The notes below the pieces were generated by a model. That model worked only from the letters and a program-made list of their open reading frames with translations, was not told the DNA's origin and made no database searches. Both the position numbers and the translations under genes were made by a program. Shown one piece after another: positions 1 to 11,430 of a stretch of 64,000 bases of DNA (within the stretch, counting starts at the first letter, position 1; the number at the start of each line of letters is the position of its first letter). This stretch comes from Pseudisothecium myosuroides (Eukaryota; Streptophyta; Bryopsida; Hypnales; Lembophyllaceae), in the NCBI GenBank assembly GCA_951799445.1, contig OX637296.1:19530001-19594000 (forward strand), read 5' to 3'.

Positions 1-672
1 TCAAGCTTGTTTTGAGATGCATGTTGATTTTGAGCCCATTGGAAATATATTTTAAGCTTTTGGAATAGTAAAAAGAATATGATAAAATCTAAAAAATTTG
101 CAAAATCCATTAAATAACCATTATTCCAAAAATTCAAATCTAAAAAGAGATTCTCTAAAAATTATTTAAGAAAGGAAATGGATGGAAATTTTCAAAAAAC
201 TACATATAGATGTCCTCAAGTACCGACATTCCTTCAAAATACAATGATTTTTTATAGTTACAAAAATGCTATAATCCAAGCTTTCTCTACATCTAGTGGC
301 TTTTACGACCTCACCGCTTTCTTCTTTCCAAAGCTCAACTCTCCACGATGGATTCTACCCCCCAAAAGCAAGATCAAAGTCCAAGCTAGAAGTCAGCAAA
401 ATAACACTTTTTTTTTAAAAATTGTATAATTCCTTAAAAAAATGATGATTTTTCAATCAAATAACTTCAGTTCTCTTTTCTAATCACTCAACTACCAAAG
501 TCCAAAATTTTAGCAAAAAAGACATATTTTGGGGGGAGATATTTAGGATCATTGAGGAATGTTGGTTTCTGAGGATATCTATAGCTTGATGTTTACATCT
601 TCATGTGAAAATAAAACATCTTAGAAAATGGCCATTTTCTCTAAAATGAAGATACTCTTAATCAAAAAATTA
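1..672. other. AT-rich intergenic stretch, nothing recognised
   Basis: Only short AT-rich frames without family resemblance are present. I see no gene, RNA or repeat here. Confidence 0.5.
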
Positions 673-1048
673 TAGTCAAACCTCTCTAAAGTAATAGGGC
701 TTGGACTTCTTGCAATCATCACAATAGAGAGGTGTATTGATTTAGAAAAGGTTTGTGCAATGAAGAATTTGTAGGTTGTTCAAACACAACAACAAAAGAG
801 GTGAAAAGGAGGGCATCAAGGAAGTTGCCGAAGTTGTACAGGTGGCACAACTTGAAGAAAACAAGAACCTCATCATCACTAAGAAGCTTGTTTGAAAGCC
901 CATTTTAGCTTTTTTTAGCAAGGTCTAGGTCGAGCATGATTTCGTTTTCTGCTACCACTTATACATTCCCCAAGCCGAGACTGCTAGACATTCTTATATT
1001 AGAGAGGTTTATTAGCTTACAGAGTATTGACTTAGAGAGGTTCTACTA
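673..1048. mobile_element. Emigrant/pogo-like MITE
   Basis: The two ends are inverted copies of one another: TAGTCAAACCTCTCTAAAG on the left and the reverse complement of TAGTAGAACCTCTCTAAGTC on the right, each flanked by TA. The AACCTCTcTAA core resembles Emigrant/Lemi1 (pogo-type Tc1/mariner) termini, whose usual first base C would here have become T at both ends. The interior has no convincing transposase frame. A relative lies at about 36793-36983. Confidence 0.6.
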
Positions 1049-1139
1049 TACATCTCAAATGTTGATGCAAAAAAAACATAGTTTGAATACAAAAAGACAA
1101 AAACATTTATAAAAAACATCTTCATTAACCCTTAAAGGA

Positions 1140-2230
1140 TGGATGATTGCATGCAAGAAACACTTGTAACATCTGTGCATTTTTTATTTCCGGCCTCTTT
1201 GAACTTTTTGTACTACAAGTCATCTTCAATACTATTGGGGGCATGGGAAATGAAACCTAGACAATTGATTAGATTTTAGACCTACTATTTTGACAATACA
1301 ATCATTGGATGACAAGGATAGATGGAAATACATAATTTGCCATAAAAATAGTCTACATTGGCAGATTGAATGTGCTACATGTAGGCCCTCATCAGTACTA
1401 TTGAGCCTTTTTGTGTAGCATGAAATACTATTTTGAGCCACAAGTTGCAATTTATACTAGAAAATGAGACTTTCACATTTCTATTTTTATAAATTACACT
1501 AGAAGAAAACCATGTCCAAGTCAACTTAATCTACATGACATTTTTTTCTTTCCAGCGACCAAAATGATCAATTTCAGCACAAATTTTGCGCTAAAAACAC
1601 AAAAATGTTTTGTAGATTGTATTGATTCCAAGAAGGTTTTCTTCTAGTGTTAGAAAATGCACTTGAAAGTTCTATTTTAAAAAAGGCCATTGTTGCCAAA
1701 TTAGAGCAAAGAAGGAAGACCAAAACTAGAATTAAAAACCATTTTTAAATCAACCTAAATTCAACCTAAATATAGCACACTTTAGACCAATGCAATACAC
1801 ACTTGGAACATGTTCTTGGAAATCTCTCTCTTGACAAGGTGTATTTCTATTAGAAGAGCTAGCCAACCAAATTTGACACCGTAATTCTTCAAAAAAGATA
1901 CTCAATAGTACTAAACACCACAAAAACTATATGTGTGATATATATTTGAAATTCAATCTCACCTATTGAATTAATTAGTCTTGAAAAATTTAATTTTATC
2001 ACGTACATTTCTATTGCTATAGGAAGCTAACTTCTAAATTTTGTATTCATTCAATCATTTTTGCAACACTTATAGCACTAAACAACTTCTGCATTGAACG
2101 TGTGACGAAAAATATAAAAAGGTGCTTCTTGCAATCACCTAGATGGACTAGTGACTGAGGAAATCATCCATTTTGGTAATGTATGACTTATTGGTTTACA
2201 AAAATCCAAAAGTACTTATTGGAGGTCAAA
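1140..2230. repeat. Dispersed direct repeat, copy 1
   Basis: This stretch resembles 38095-38790 in the same orientation. Shared landmarks are the start AAGAAACACTTGTA, then GTACTATTGRGGGCATGG, then TTCTATTGCTATAGGAAGC, then CATTGAACGTGTGA. Copy 1 is longer, so one copy carries insertions or the other deletions. No coding capacity was recognised; it looks like an unclassified transposon or an old segmental copy. Confidence 0.6.
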
Positions 2231-3340
2231 CTACAGTAGAAAACCTCCCTTTTCACCCAAAATTTGGAAGTTGAATAGTTGCACTTTTGTTCCACATAGA
2301 AGGATTCTTTGTCATGCATTGGGTGAAAAACGACCATAGGATAATTTATAGGCTAATGTATATAAGCCTAGTAGATGACCCCAATTTTCAATTTCCACCT
2401 CTATATATACATTTCTTGGGGGACATAAAAAAATCCATAAACCTTTGTATTAGCAAAAGTAGATCTGTGGAATTGCAAATTGGAGGCTTTTTATAAATAG
2501 TCAAATATTGTGTTGGAAAATGTGCAAATTGTAGAATAATTCAATAATCAATAACTATAAGTCTCAAGTATTTTGGAAGAATAACACAACTTATGAACCA
2601 AAAAATAATCCATAATTTAAAGATTAAATTGATAATATATTGGACATTTTCATTTCTAGAATCACCCTTCAATCAAGAGTTTGAAAAGGATACAATCAAT
2701 CTAAAGGATAAGATTATAAACTCCTTATATAGCTCTACATTCCATATCCAAAGTATAGTTGATCTTAAAGAGGCTCTATTGATATTAAGATAGCTTAGAA
2801 CTTGGATCCTTCACTGAACATTGATGGAAGGTTTGAATTGTTCAAGTTATATCCATTAGTTTAAGAGCACAAACTCACTATGTAAATTGAACTCCCTTGC
2901 CACTCCCATAGCTATATACACTATTTTTCATAACAAGCTCAAAATCTACGTGCACAATTGCTCATGTGATACATCCTTACTGGTCACGCAATTCTCTGAG
3001 CATTGTTTTCCATGTATGCCATGATAGAACCTTGCATCCAAATTACCAAACAATCAAACATCATACCAAAAGCTTAAATTATTTACACAAAATCAATGAT
3101 GTCAAGTATAACATAACCATTCAAAATGGTGTAATACACTATCCAACACAATAACAACCATGAGTTAATTGCCCATTCAACATTGACAAAGTTGATGGTG
3201 AAGCCCAAACAAATCTAGAACAAAGCAAATGGTGAAAAAATCTCACTATAAAAACAAGGTGCTCGAGGTTAAAATCCAAAATCTCAAAAGTAATAAACTC
3301 AATAATTCAAAGTTTGTCAACATGGCAAGAATGTCCAAGT
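2231..3340. other. Intergenic stretch downstream of TNL gene A
   Basis: This lies 3' of the minus-strand gene that ends at 3341. Several frames of 60-70 codons occur, none with recognisable content. No repeat or RNA gene was seen; poly(A) signals could fall here but none can be singled out. Confidence 0.45.
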
Positions 3341-6300
3341 CTAAGAATTGTCAAAAACTATTGTAGGACACATAACTCTAAGGTATTCAATCTCAATCTC
3401 ACTCAACATAACTCCAGAATTCCACACTAGAACCCTTTTGAGGTGCTTGCAACCACTCAAATTTGGAATGGCTGTCAAACTCTTACACTGGTCAACAACA
3501 ACACCTATCAAACTAGTCAAAGGCACACTACTTGTCAACCTCACCAAGCTTGGACACCAATGAATATGAAGCTCTTCCAATTTGGGAAAGGTGCTCAAAT
3601 CCGGTAACTCTGTGAATGCCACGAAACGAAGATATAAAAGTTGAAGGTTGGGAAATGTTGCACCACTCTGCAAATCCACCCCAATTGCTTCAGATGATAT
3701 TGCCCTTGTTCTATTCAAACCTTCCCACACTAGAAGGTTCTTACAAAAAGAAATGTCAAGACTCTCCAATCCTGTGGCCTTGTGCAGATCAGGAAATCTC
3801 TCCAAAAGATCGCACCCATGTATTAAAACCTCGCGTAATCCAATCAAGTCCTTCAAACATGCCACATCCTTGAACTCGCAATCCCACAAACAAAGATCAC
3901 ATAATCTTGTCACCTTTGAGAGGCCACCCAAGCTATCGACACCTCTACAATTTTGAATATAAAGATGCTCCAGATTCACCAAGCTATCAACACCCGTTGA
4001 TCCTTGAGGGCCCCATCCATCAACACTCATAGACTGAAGTTTGGTCAATTTGTATAAATCACTAAATTCTCCTAATTGATGGAAGGAGATCTCACATTCT
4101 TGCAAATTAATCAACTCACTCAATTCCGTGACTGCCCTATTTAGTGAGCACTCACTTAATTGTAGAACTTGCAAGTTTGTGAGTTTGCTCAAGTTAGGCA
4201 ACTCAACAAGATCCCATGCTCCAAGCTCCACCAGAGTAGCTATATTACCCGCACCCAACAACGTTCGGATTGACATACATCCTTCTACGACCCGCTTCTT
4301 GAGATTTTCGAGCACCTGTAAATTGGGCAACTCTTCTAGATTTGGACACGAACGTATCTCAAGCTCTTCCAACTCAGCTAAGTCACGTATTCCATTGCAG
4401 CTCTGCAAAGATTCACAATCTCTTAGATGAAGCTGTCGTAAGTCGGTCATTGTGGAGTTGAAAGATACGGATACACCTTCATTCCAACCATGAAAGGCAA
4501 CACGTTGTAACATACTTAGGTTGCTCAAATTTGGAAACCCCATCTTCTCTTCCCACGATTCATTCCATAAATTCAAGATTTGAAGGTTTGTCAAACCTCC
4601 AATTTCTTAAATAAATGCCATGTTGCTTGGCATTTCCCCCCACCATTCTAGTATACACAGTTGCCTAAGCGATCCAAGTCCACGTACTTCCCAAATTGAA
4701 TGTGTATCAATTCTCAAATTCTTCAAATTATACACACCATTCAGGTCCAATACATTGCCCTCCAAATTCACATACTCCAAGTGCAATACTATAAGGCTGG
4801 AGCAAAAAATAAGATTCAAATGCACATGGCCAGTCCTTCCATCTCTACAAATCAATGATATTCTTTGTGCCCTCTTCCATACACCATTGTAGATGTCGGA
4901 TTCTTCAATACATGGACCACTGGAGCTACTCAACCGCTCATAAATCCAACGACGAGATTTCAAGTCTCCAACTTTCGTCTCCATGACACAAAACTCTCGC
5001 CAAAGATCATGAATGCCAATCCTTGTGGCATCTTCTTCCAAAATTTGGATGAGTGATTTCTGCTTCAAGCCATTCAACTGCAATCATTATTAATAAAATT
5101 GCATAGTGTTAGCTTCAAAAATTTGCTCATCAACAAGATACAATGTATTCCAACCAAGAAAATCAATGGACTACACAATTCTTCAACAAAAGAACTAACA
5201 CAATAAAAATGACTATATCACACAAATACCAATGTAACAACTTCGAACAAAGACCAAAGTTCGTACCCTAAATTTGATTCGTTTCCCATGTACCATACTC
5301 AACCAGTGGTAGATGTCAACATTGGTTGTCAAACGACGTGACCAAGGGACAGCAAACAATGCACAATCCATGAAAAGGAGCTTGTCTTCATCCTTCAAGA
5401 TGTCAAAACTCCTTCTCAAGATGGAAAAGATGGGATGCTTAGCAGGTTTCTCTCGATATTGGTTGAACACATCAAACTCTTCCAACTTCACAAGCCACTC
5501 GCTTGAGTCACTTCCAAGTTGTCCACCAAATACTCGTAGTGACAAAGGATGATAATGAAAGTTCAAGCCATCTCCTTTGCGAAAATAGCATCGGTCAACA
5601 CATCGTCGAATGAGTGGCTCATTTGTAGACTTGTCACAGGAAACCTCTTGTACAAACAATGATATGGCATCCTCCACTGTTAACTCCGGCATCTCCATAC
5701 ATCCACTCTCCTCAATGTTCAAATTTTGCAATTCTCCAAGTGAGCGAGACGTCACAATCACAAGGCTATTCTTTGCAAACCCTGCTCCCAACATAAACTT
5801 AGCTTGCTTAACTATTTCATATGATTCAAACACATTGTCCATCACCAATAGAATCTTTTGATTCTTGATGTTCTTCATTCTATACTTGCACTGCAATGAT
5901 AAAAAATGCACCCAAAGTCAATTTCATTGAAACATTCAAACAACATTTAACATCATCAATTACATTCAAGTTTAGTGCTACTGTCTCATTCGCTTGATCA
6001 ACCGATCAATAACATGAAGATGTGAATAAATTTTAAACAAGAAGATCTCTTCATAAAATCAAACATTTTGTAAAAGATATCAAACCTCTTCCCTGTCGAG
6101 TCTTGCTATTTGCTCATGGTTGGTGTCGGTGAGTCTCTTCAATATTTCTTGTAGCATACGCAGCTCGTCCGTAGCTCCAAACTCCACATGACAAACTCGA
6201 CCATGGAACTCTTCAAAATAGTGATTGCATAAAGTCATACACGCTGTGCTCTTTCCAATCCCCCCCACTCCGTATAGTCCCAAGACCCGGACATCATAGC

Positions 6301-7591
6301 ATTTTGATAACTCAAGGCCTTCAATCTTTTCAACAATAGTCTACCAAAAACAAGGTTTGACGTCAACAAATTAGAAGTCTAGAATATGCTCCAACAAAGT
6401 CCACTACAAAAGCTCACAAAACAAAGTTTAAAAATGCAAATTATAAATAATGTCACGCATAACATTCTAAAAACATTGGCTATCAACTCATTGGCTATCA
6501 ACATTCTAAAAACATTGGCTATCAACAGATCATACAATAAAGGAATGTGACAAGCTTTACAAAAACAAAGAATAAGAACTTGTTCAAATTTACTTCAGCC
6601 ATGGAAAATTTCAATACAAATCATTGTGGCCTAACATAGACATGAAGAGGAGTTACTTAACTAGGGTAAAAGGAAATATAGACGTTAACAAGTGCAACTC
6701 CATGAAGGATAGCATACCAAGCATTCCAAAGGGTGCACAAACTTATTTCAATAAGCATGCAACAACAAAATCCAAAGACATCAATTCTATATGCAAGCAT
6801 GGAATAATCCCCACTCAAACAAACATGTCCATATCCTTTTGAAATCAATCCTCCACATCATGCCTTTCTTGGCCATGGGACCACTGTCACAAAATGACAT
6901 CAACCCTTACTTCAAAAATGATATGATCGGATAAAAATCCTAGATCCAATGTGCACAATACATACCTTGCAAATGTGCAATCTTCCTTGGACATGAGAAT
7001 CATCACGCCATGTCTCTGGTGGAACCTCCTTACAAACGGTGTCCACTATATCTTCTCGACACTTCACTTCATCCAAACCACAAAGAGAAATGCTATTGAT
7101 GGATCCAAACACTTTGAAAACGGCCATCCACTCGTCAAGGACTATTCTTTGGTCTTCCTTGGCCCACCTCTCCCACAATGAAAACCAACGACCATGGTTC
7201 TCTTTCTCACGACATTGCTCACATGTCAAGCCCAAGAACACAGGCATAATAACTAGATCTATATCATGACCCTTCCTCTTCACCAAAGCAGACAACTCCG
7301 ACATCGGCCACTGCTACCTCACATTGCCCAATCGCTTCGAAGAGTGCCTTTGGAAAGTCACATCCAATGGATAAACTTGTCCGAAGTATATCGAAAAAAC
7401 AAGTATCTGTCATATCTTTCAATATCCTTGCACAACTGCTTCACAAAGCTCTTTTGTGCACCGCTGTGACTGAGGAAGATCTTGTGCTTGGGCTCAAGCT
7501 GCAATTGGTCCCTACAACTTGTTTGGCCAGCCGTACCATAAGGAATGATGGAGAGCTGACTGTCAGGATGGTTCTCACCCCTACACACCAC
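3341..7591 (-). pseudogene. TNL gene A: TIR-NB-ARC-LRR pseudogene, four exons
   Basis: TNL proteins are intracellular immune receptors; TIR domains of the family act as NAD-cleaving enzymes. Exon 1 (about 7591-6966; no clear ATG) starts its TIR with HKIFLSHSGAQ. Its frame breaks at a T6 run (about 7392-7397) where T5 would restore FFDI, and a 38-bp deletion near 7308 removes the VLSEDFFCRTKWP region. The exon ends DDSHVQGR..CK at a GTATGT donor. Exon 2 (6340-6086) has the P-loop GVGGIGKST. Exon 3 (5890-5267) has kinase-2 ILLVMDNV, RNBS-B VIVTSRS, HPLSLRVFG in place of GLPL, and FSILRRSFDIL. Exon 4 (5077-3341) has an IHDLW motif (MHD position) and about 17 irregular LRRs. A TAA at 4607-4609 interrupts exon 4 in frame, between NMAFI and EIGGLTNL. 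Introns after exons 1-3 are phase 0, as in gene D. It is probably not functional, although a TIR-less transcript could still be made. Confidence 0.85.
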
Positions 7592-7764
7592 AAGGCAAAC
7601 AGATGCAGGTTGTCATTTGCCAAAAGCATGCAAGAGCTCTGCTTCCTTACTCATGTAGTGCAATCAAATATCACATCCCAGTGTAAACCCATTATGCAAA
7701 TTGGCTAATGCAGTAGAAATGCAAACGAAGAGCAATCCGTAGAAAAAGGAAATGAACCATCTCA

Positions 7765-8031
7765 TCACTTCAAATGCCCACTCCAATATATCCCTCTCAT
7801 TTGTGACGACTCAAACCATACATATGACTGCACAGTGATGTAGCAATTGAACCTCTTGGACCTCTTCGCAGTGTTGCCACCAGGAAGAGTAGCCATGGTG
7901 CCACTGTGACTGAGCGAGACCTTAAGCTTGTGCTCAGGCTCAGGCACGGGCAGAATTTCATACAACAAAAGACCAAGACCATCCAAGCCTTTTAATTGGC
8001 CCTGAAGCTTGTTTGAGCAGACGCAGTGCAA
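7765..8031 (-). pseudogene. TIR-start fragment ending in TMATLPGGN, copy 1
   Basis: The minus-strand frame reads PEPEHKLKVSLSHSG, matching the TIR start of gene A (LEPKHKIFLSHSG), then departs into TMATLPGGNTAKRSKRFNCY instead of AQKSFVKQL. Related versions lie near 8600-8693, 14085-14200 and 14525-14600. Each sits upstream of a TIR exon, in the same orientation. They look like decayed copies of an alternative first TIR exon or a truncated TIR gene. Function is unknown. Confidence 0.45.
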
Positions 8032-8336
8032 GGAATCACTGGAGACTTACTTTCAAGAAGATTCTCATCCCTACACACGACAAAGCAAACAACAAATCCC
8101 AGATGCAGGTTGTCATTTCCCAAAAACATGCCAAGCTCTGCTTCCTTACACATGCAATGCAAGCAAGTATCACATTCAAGCGTACACTCAATTTAAAAAT
8201 TGGCTAATGCAGTAGAAATTCAAACCAAGAGCAATCAGTAGAAAAAGGACATAAACCAACTCATGACTTCAAATGCCGTCTCCAATATATCCCTCGCATG
8301 TGCGCAGATTGAAACCATGCATATGACAGCACAACA

Positions 8337-8608
8337 CCAGGTTTTTATTTTTATTTTTTACAAAGTGCCAAAGTGGCAATATAAAATGTTATAGTGGTGC
8401 TTCTAATTTCAACATTCATCCACCAATTGGATTGAAAATATTACATTAGCACATATCACATGTCTATGATCCTATTTTCATCCACAATCTGCAAATTCAT
8501 CCAAGAGTTTTTTAAATTTGAAGTTTTCTGGCAACTTGTTGCCATTTTTAGCCAAAGTATTTTTTTCTTGGTGCAATCTGGCATTATAATGCCAAGAAAA
8601 AAGCCCTG
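8337..8608. mobile_element. hAT-like MITE inserted in duplication copy A
   Basis: The left end CCAGGTTTTTATTTTTATTT and the right end AAAAAAGCCCTG are imperfect inverted repeats. The flanks are GCACAACA and GCACAAGG, an 8-bp duplication with two mismatches. The matching site in copy B near 13830-13840 (CTGCACAAGGATGTAG) lacks the insert, which confirms the position. The interior shares AAAGTGC..AAGTGG with the elements at 34849-35134 and 10983-11255. Confidence 0.65.
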
Positions 8609-8693
8609 GCACAAGGATGTAGCAATCGAACCTCTTCACAATGTTGCTACCAGGAAGCGTAGACATGGTGCCAAGCAGTTTGCTAGTTACCAA
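8600..8693 (-). pseudogene. TIR-start fragment ending in TMSTLPGSN, copy 2
   Basis: The minus strand reads GTMSTLPGSNIVKRFDCYI, aligning with the fragments at 7765-8031 and 14085-14200. The SHSG-coding part is missing because about 200 bp between it and the upstream repeat are deleted relative to 14120-14310. It is bounded on the downstream side by the hAT-like insertion ending at 8608. Confidence 0.4.
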
Positions 8694-8999
8694 AAGTACG
8701 CAAAGGTCTACTGCTCTACTAAAGCACTTTCAGTTTCTAGTCCGAACTCATCATTCAAATTGGCCAGTTCAAAACAGTATCAAATTAACAGAAATCGATA
8801 AAAAAAAAAAAAACATAAGCCAGGCCATCACTTGGATTGCCCTATCCGCAAAGTAGCTCAGAGAGATAAAAGAAAAACTCTGAGATGGAACAAATGGACC
8901 ATCCACAGACCCTGATATGTAAAAACGAGAGCTCAAGCTGCGTCGCTTAGGAGGATGGCTTGTTGTCTGTTCGGGTTGAACTCAGGCAGCCTTACCGAT

Positions 9000-10960
9000 C
9001 CAAGCGTGTCTTCAAAGACAATGAAGGGGCTGCTGAATTGAAATGACCGAGACCATGATTCAAGAACAGGAATCTATACTCCCGCGTACATGAACTACAC
9101 AAACCTTGAATCTGTGTTCTACTGCACCCAGTACAAAGATGGATACTCTATCAGCTAGAAATATCATACACAAAGGGAAGAAAACATCAAAAACAGTAAG
9201 GAGAAGGCTACCCGGAGAGTGCCCAACTCACATAAACAAGTTACTTCAACATCATATGAGGTCCGTGGGTAGATCCACTGTTGATGGAACCCTAACGTCG
9301 AGACCTCCGTCCACCAAGATTTCCCAGATTCACGACTCTTTTGCACTTGAAAATAGATACTCCGGCGAATTAGCTCCCTAACATACACCTGAACAAACAA
9401 ACCAAACATTCAACAGTCGGATCAAACACAAAAACCTTGTTCAGCAGACTATCAGCAGGGTGAAGAAGCGAAAATACCTCCAACTTCAGCTGCTTAGCAG
9501 AAAAGATTGGCTCATTACCGTGAGCCTGAGAGCCAAATGGCCAGTTCGCTAGTATCGCATCACAGAAACGCTCCGCAAAGCTTCGTCCCTCGTGTTCTGC
9601 CTCCAAAATCTAGATGATGATCGCACCACACCCACTGTCCGTGGGGTTCCCTGCAAAGAAAGATGCATCTCAAACGCGAGCTCGCGGCGGAGATGCAAGT
9701 AATTAAGGACGGAAAACGGAACAAAGACTAACACAGTCCCCGACTCAAATGCAACTTCGCAGGTGGTAGAAACCCCAGCCTACCGGTGAACCGAGTCACC
9801 AACGCTACAGTGCAGGGACCCCACAGCACTAGCAACTGCGCGCAAGTTCTGGACTCTTCCTGTTGCTTAAAGAAAAGTTTCCAAGTCGATTGATCCTTAA
9901 AACAGGAGTTTCCAAGCCCAACGGTCTTGTAATCAAGAGTTTTGATGGTGCATGGAAGTGGTTGAGAACAACGCGATGGCGGGTTTGTTGGAGTGGAATC
10001 GACGCCGATTTGGGGAATTTAGTTTCGATTGCAATCTGACTCGTGATTTCCAGGCATCAATGGTGTAGTACTTCCCTGACAGTAACCCAAAAACAATGAA
10101 GCGACTGCTGAATTTGAAATGACCAAGAAGACAATGCAAGAAGGCGAATGCTTACTCCGGCGTAATATCAACTGTACAAAGCTTGAATCTGTGCTCCACT
10201 GTAGCACCGAGTACAAAGGTTGATACTCTTACAGCTGGAAATATCATACGCAAAGGTAAACAACTGTAAGAACAGGGATGAAGAGGCTACCAGAAGAGAA
10301 CCCAACTCACGTAAAAAGATAGAGACAACATAAGACGAAGTCGGCGTCATGTTGATGAAACCCTAGTGTCAAGACCTAGGACTTCCTCGATTCCCGACTG
10401 TTTTGCACTCGAGAATTGATACTGCGGTGATTCAGGTCCCTAACATACACATGAACAACTAACCAGACAATCAACAATCGGATCAAACCCGAAAACCCTG
10501 GTAATCAGAATGGCAGGAATGCAACAAGGGAATGCGACAATACCTCCTACTGGAGTCGCTCAGTCAAAAATTGTCACTGAGTACCGTGAGCCAGTGAGAA
10601 AGTGTCCATATCGATCGCTAGTATCACAACACAAAAAACGCGACGCCAAGCTTCGTCACTTCTCGTCTGCCTCCATACCCCAAGACGATGGGTCCCAACC
10701 CAGCCACTGCCGGTTTCGATACAGGACCGTCAACGTTTCTCACCACGGTCCACTTCGGCGAAACAAGGCCAAGAAAGTAGAATCTCAATCGCGAGCTCAA
10801 GCAAACGCAATCAAGGACGGTAAAACCAAGGAGTGCAAGAGAGGAACACCACAGAGGCACGGACGGACATAACTTAGTCTCCGACTGCACTGCGAACTGA
10901 AACCCTCGTTTCCCGACAGAACGAGTCACCGTGGCTACAGTGCAGTGACCCCACTTCAGA
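9000..10960. repeat. Tandem pair of about 1.1-kb units
   Basis: Unit 1 (about 9000-9870) and unit 2 (about 10080-10960) share ordered blocks: CTGCTGAATT..GAAATGACC, ACTTGAATCTGTG-like sequence, GTACAAAG.TGATACTC, GAAATATCATACRCAAAGG, and CGAGTCACC..CTACAGTGCAG. The offset grows from 1080 to about 1120 bases. This stretch is GC-richer than its surroundings. On the minus strand unit 1 offers a plausible exon at about 9650-9473 (AG acceptor, ATG at 9606, then MEAEHEGRSFAERFCDAILA, donor GAG|GTATTT), not preserved in unit 2. These could be leader exons of TNL gene A or a separate decayed gene. I cannot assign it. Confidence 0.5.
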
Positions 10961-10982
10961 AGCTTCGTCTGGACGCAACCGA

Positions 10983-11255
10983 CCAGCCCTTCTTTTTTTT
11001 CACCACGGGGCCAGATTGCACCATTTCAAAATATATGTCTGCTTTTCGCCAGATAAAAGTAATCTTTTTTGCCAGAAATTTTCATTTTTATTTAAAATTG
11101 TGGATGAAGTTGCCAAATTTGGATTAAAAAGTGCATGAATATGATTGAAAAGTATTTTTGGTTCAAAAGATGGATGAATGTAGAAATACAATGCTTCACC
11201 AAATTTTAAGTGATCGGCACCTTGGCACTTTCTCAAAAAGTAAAAAAAAAGGGTT
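10983..11255. mobile_element. hAT-like MITE
   Basis: The flanks GCAACCGA (10975-10982) and GCAACCAA (11256-11263) form an 8-bp duplication with one mismatch. The ends CCAGCCCTTCTTTTTTTT and the reverse complement of AACCCTTTTTTTTTAC are imperfect inverted repeats. The interior AAAGTGCCAAGG motif links it to the elements at 8337-8608 and 34849-35134. It has no coding capacity, as expected for a MITE. Confidence 0.55.
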
Positions 11256-11430
11256 GCAACCAATAAGATGCTGTGACCTCATTTAGGCAGCCATCCAAGT
11301 GGAATTCAGATATTGTTGCTTCAAAGTTGTAAGCACAATTAATGAGTGGGAAGACAATTGGTATAGGTCAGTACCCTCGTTTGGATCAAAACATTTCAAA
11401 GATTTGAGTTGTCTTTGCATTTTTCAGCTC

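Larger units (their letters stand above)
6559..8870. repeat. Segmental duplication, copy A (TIR exon plus upstream DNA)
   Basis: This block matches 12199-14600 along its length. Shared landmarks are CCATGGAAAATTTCAATACA / CCATGGAAAAATTCAATACA, CATTGTGGCCTAACAT, the TIR exon, and the upstream sequences AAATGC..CTCCAATATATCCCTC and TAGCAAT.GAACCTCTT. Copy A carries the 38-bp TIR deletion, a hAT-like insertion at 8337-8608 and a deletion near 8670. Copy B carries two other insertions. The copies are in direct orientation, about 5.6 kb apart. Confidence 0.8.

Noticed and set aside
1126..1145. TTAACCCTTAAAGGATGG, like a piggyBac-type end
   Set aside because: No opposing end was found within 1.5 kb, and the dispersed copy at 38095 does not carry the motif.
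7385..7400. Programmed frameshifting at the T6 run of the TIR
   Set aside because: Gene A also has a 38-bp deletion and an LRR stop, and B lacks NB-LRR; decay explains it more simply. Kept only as a lower-interest finding.
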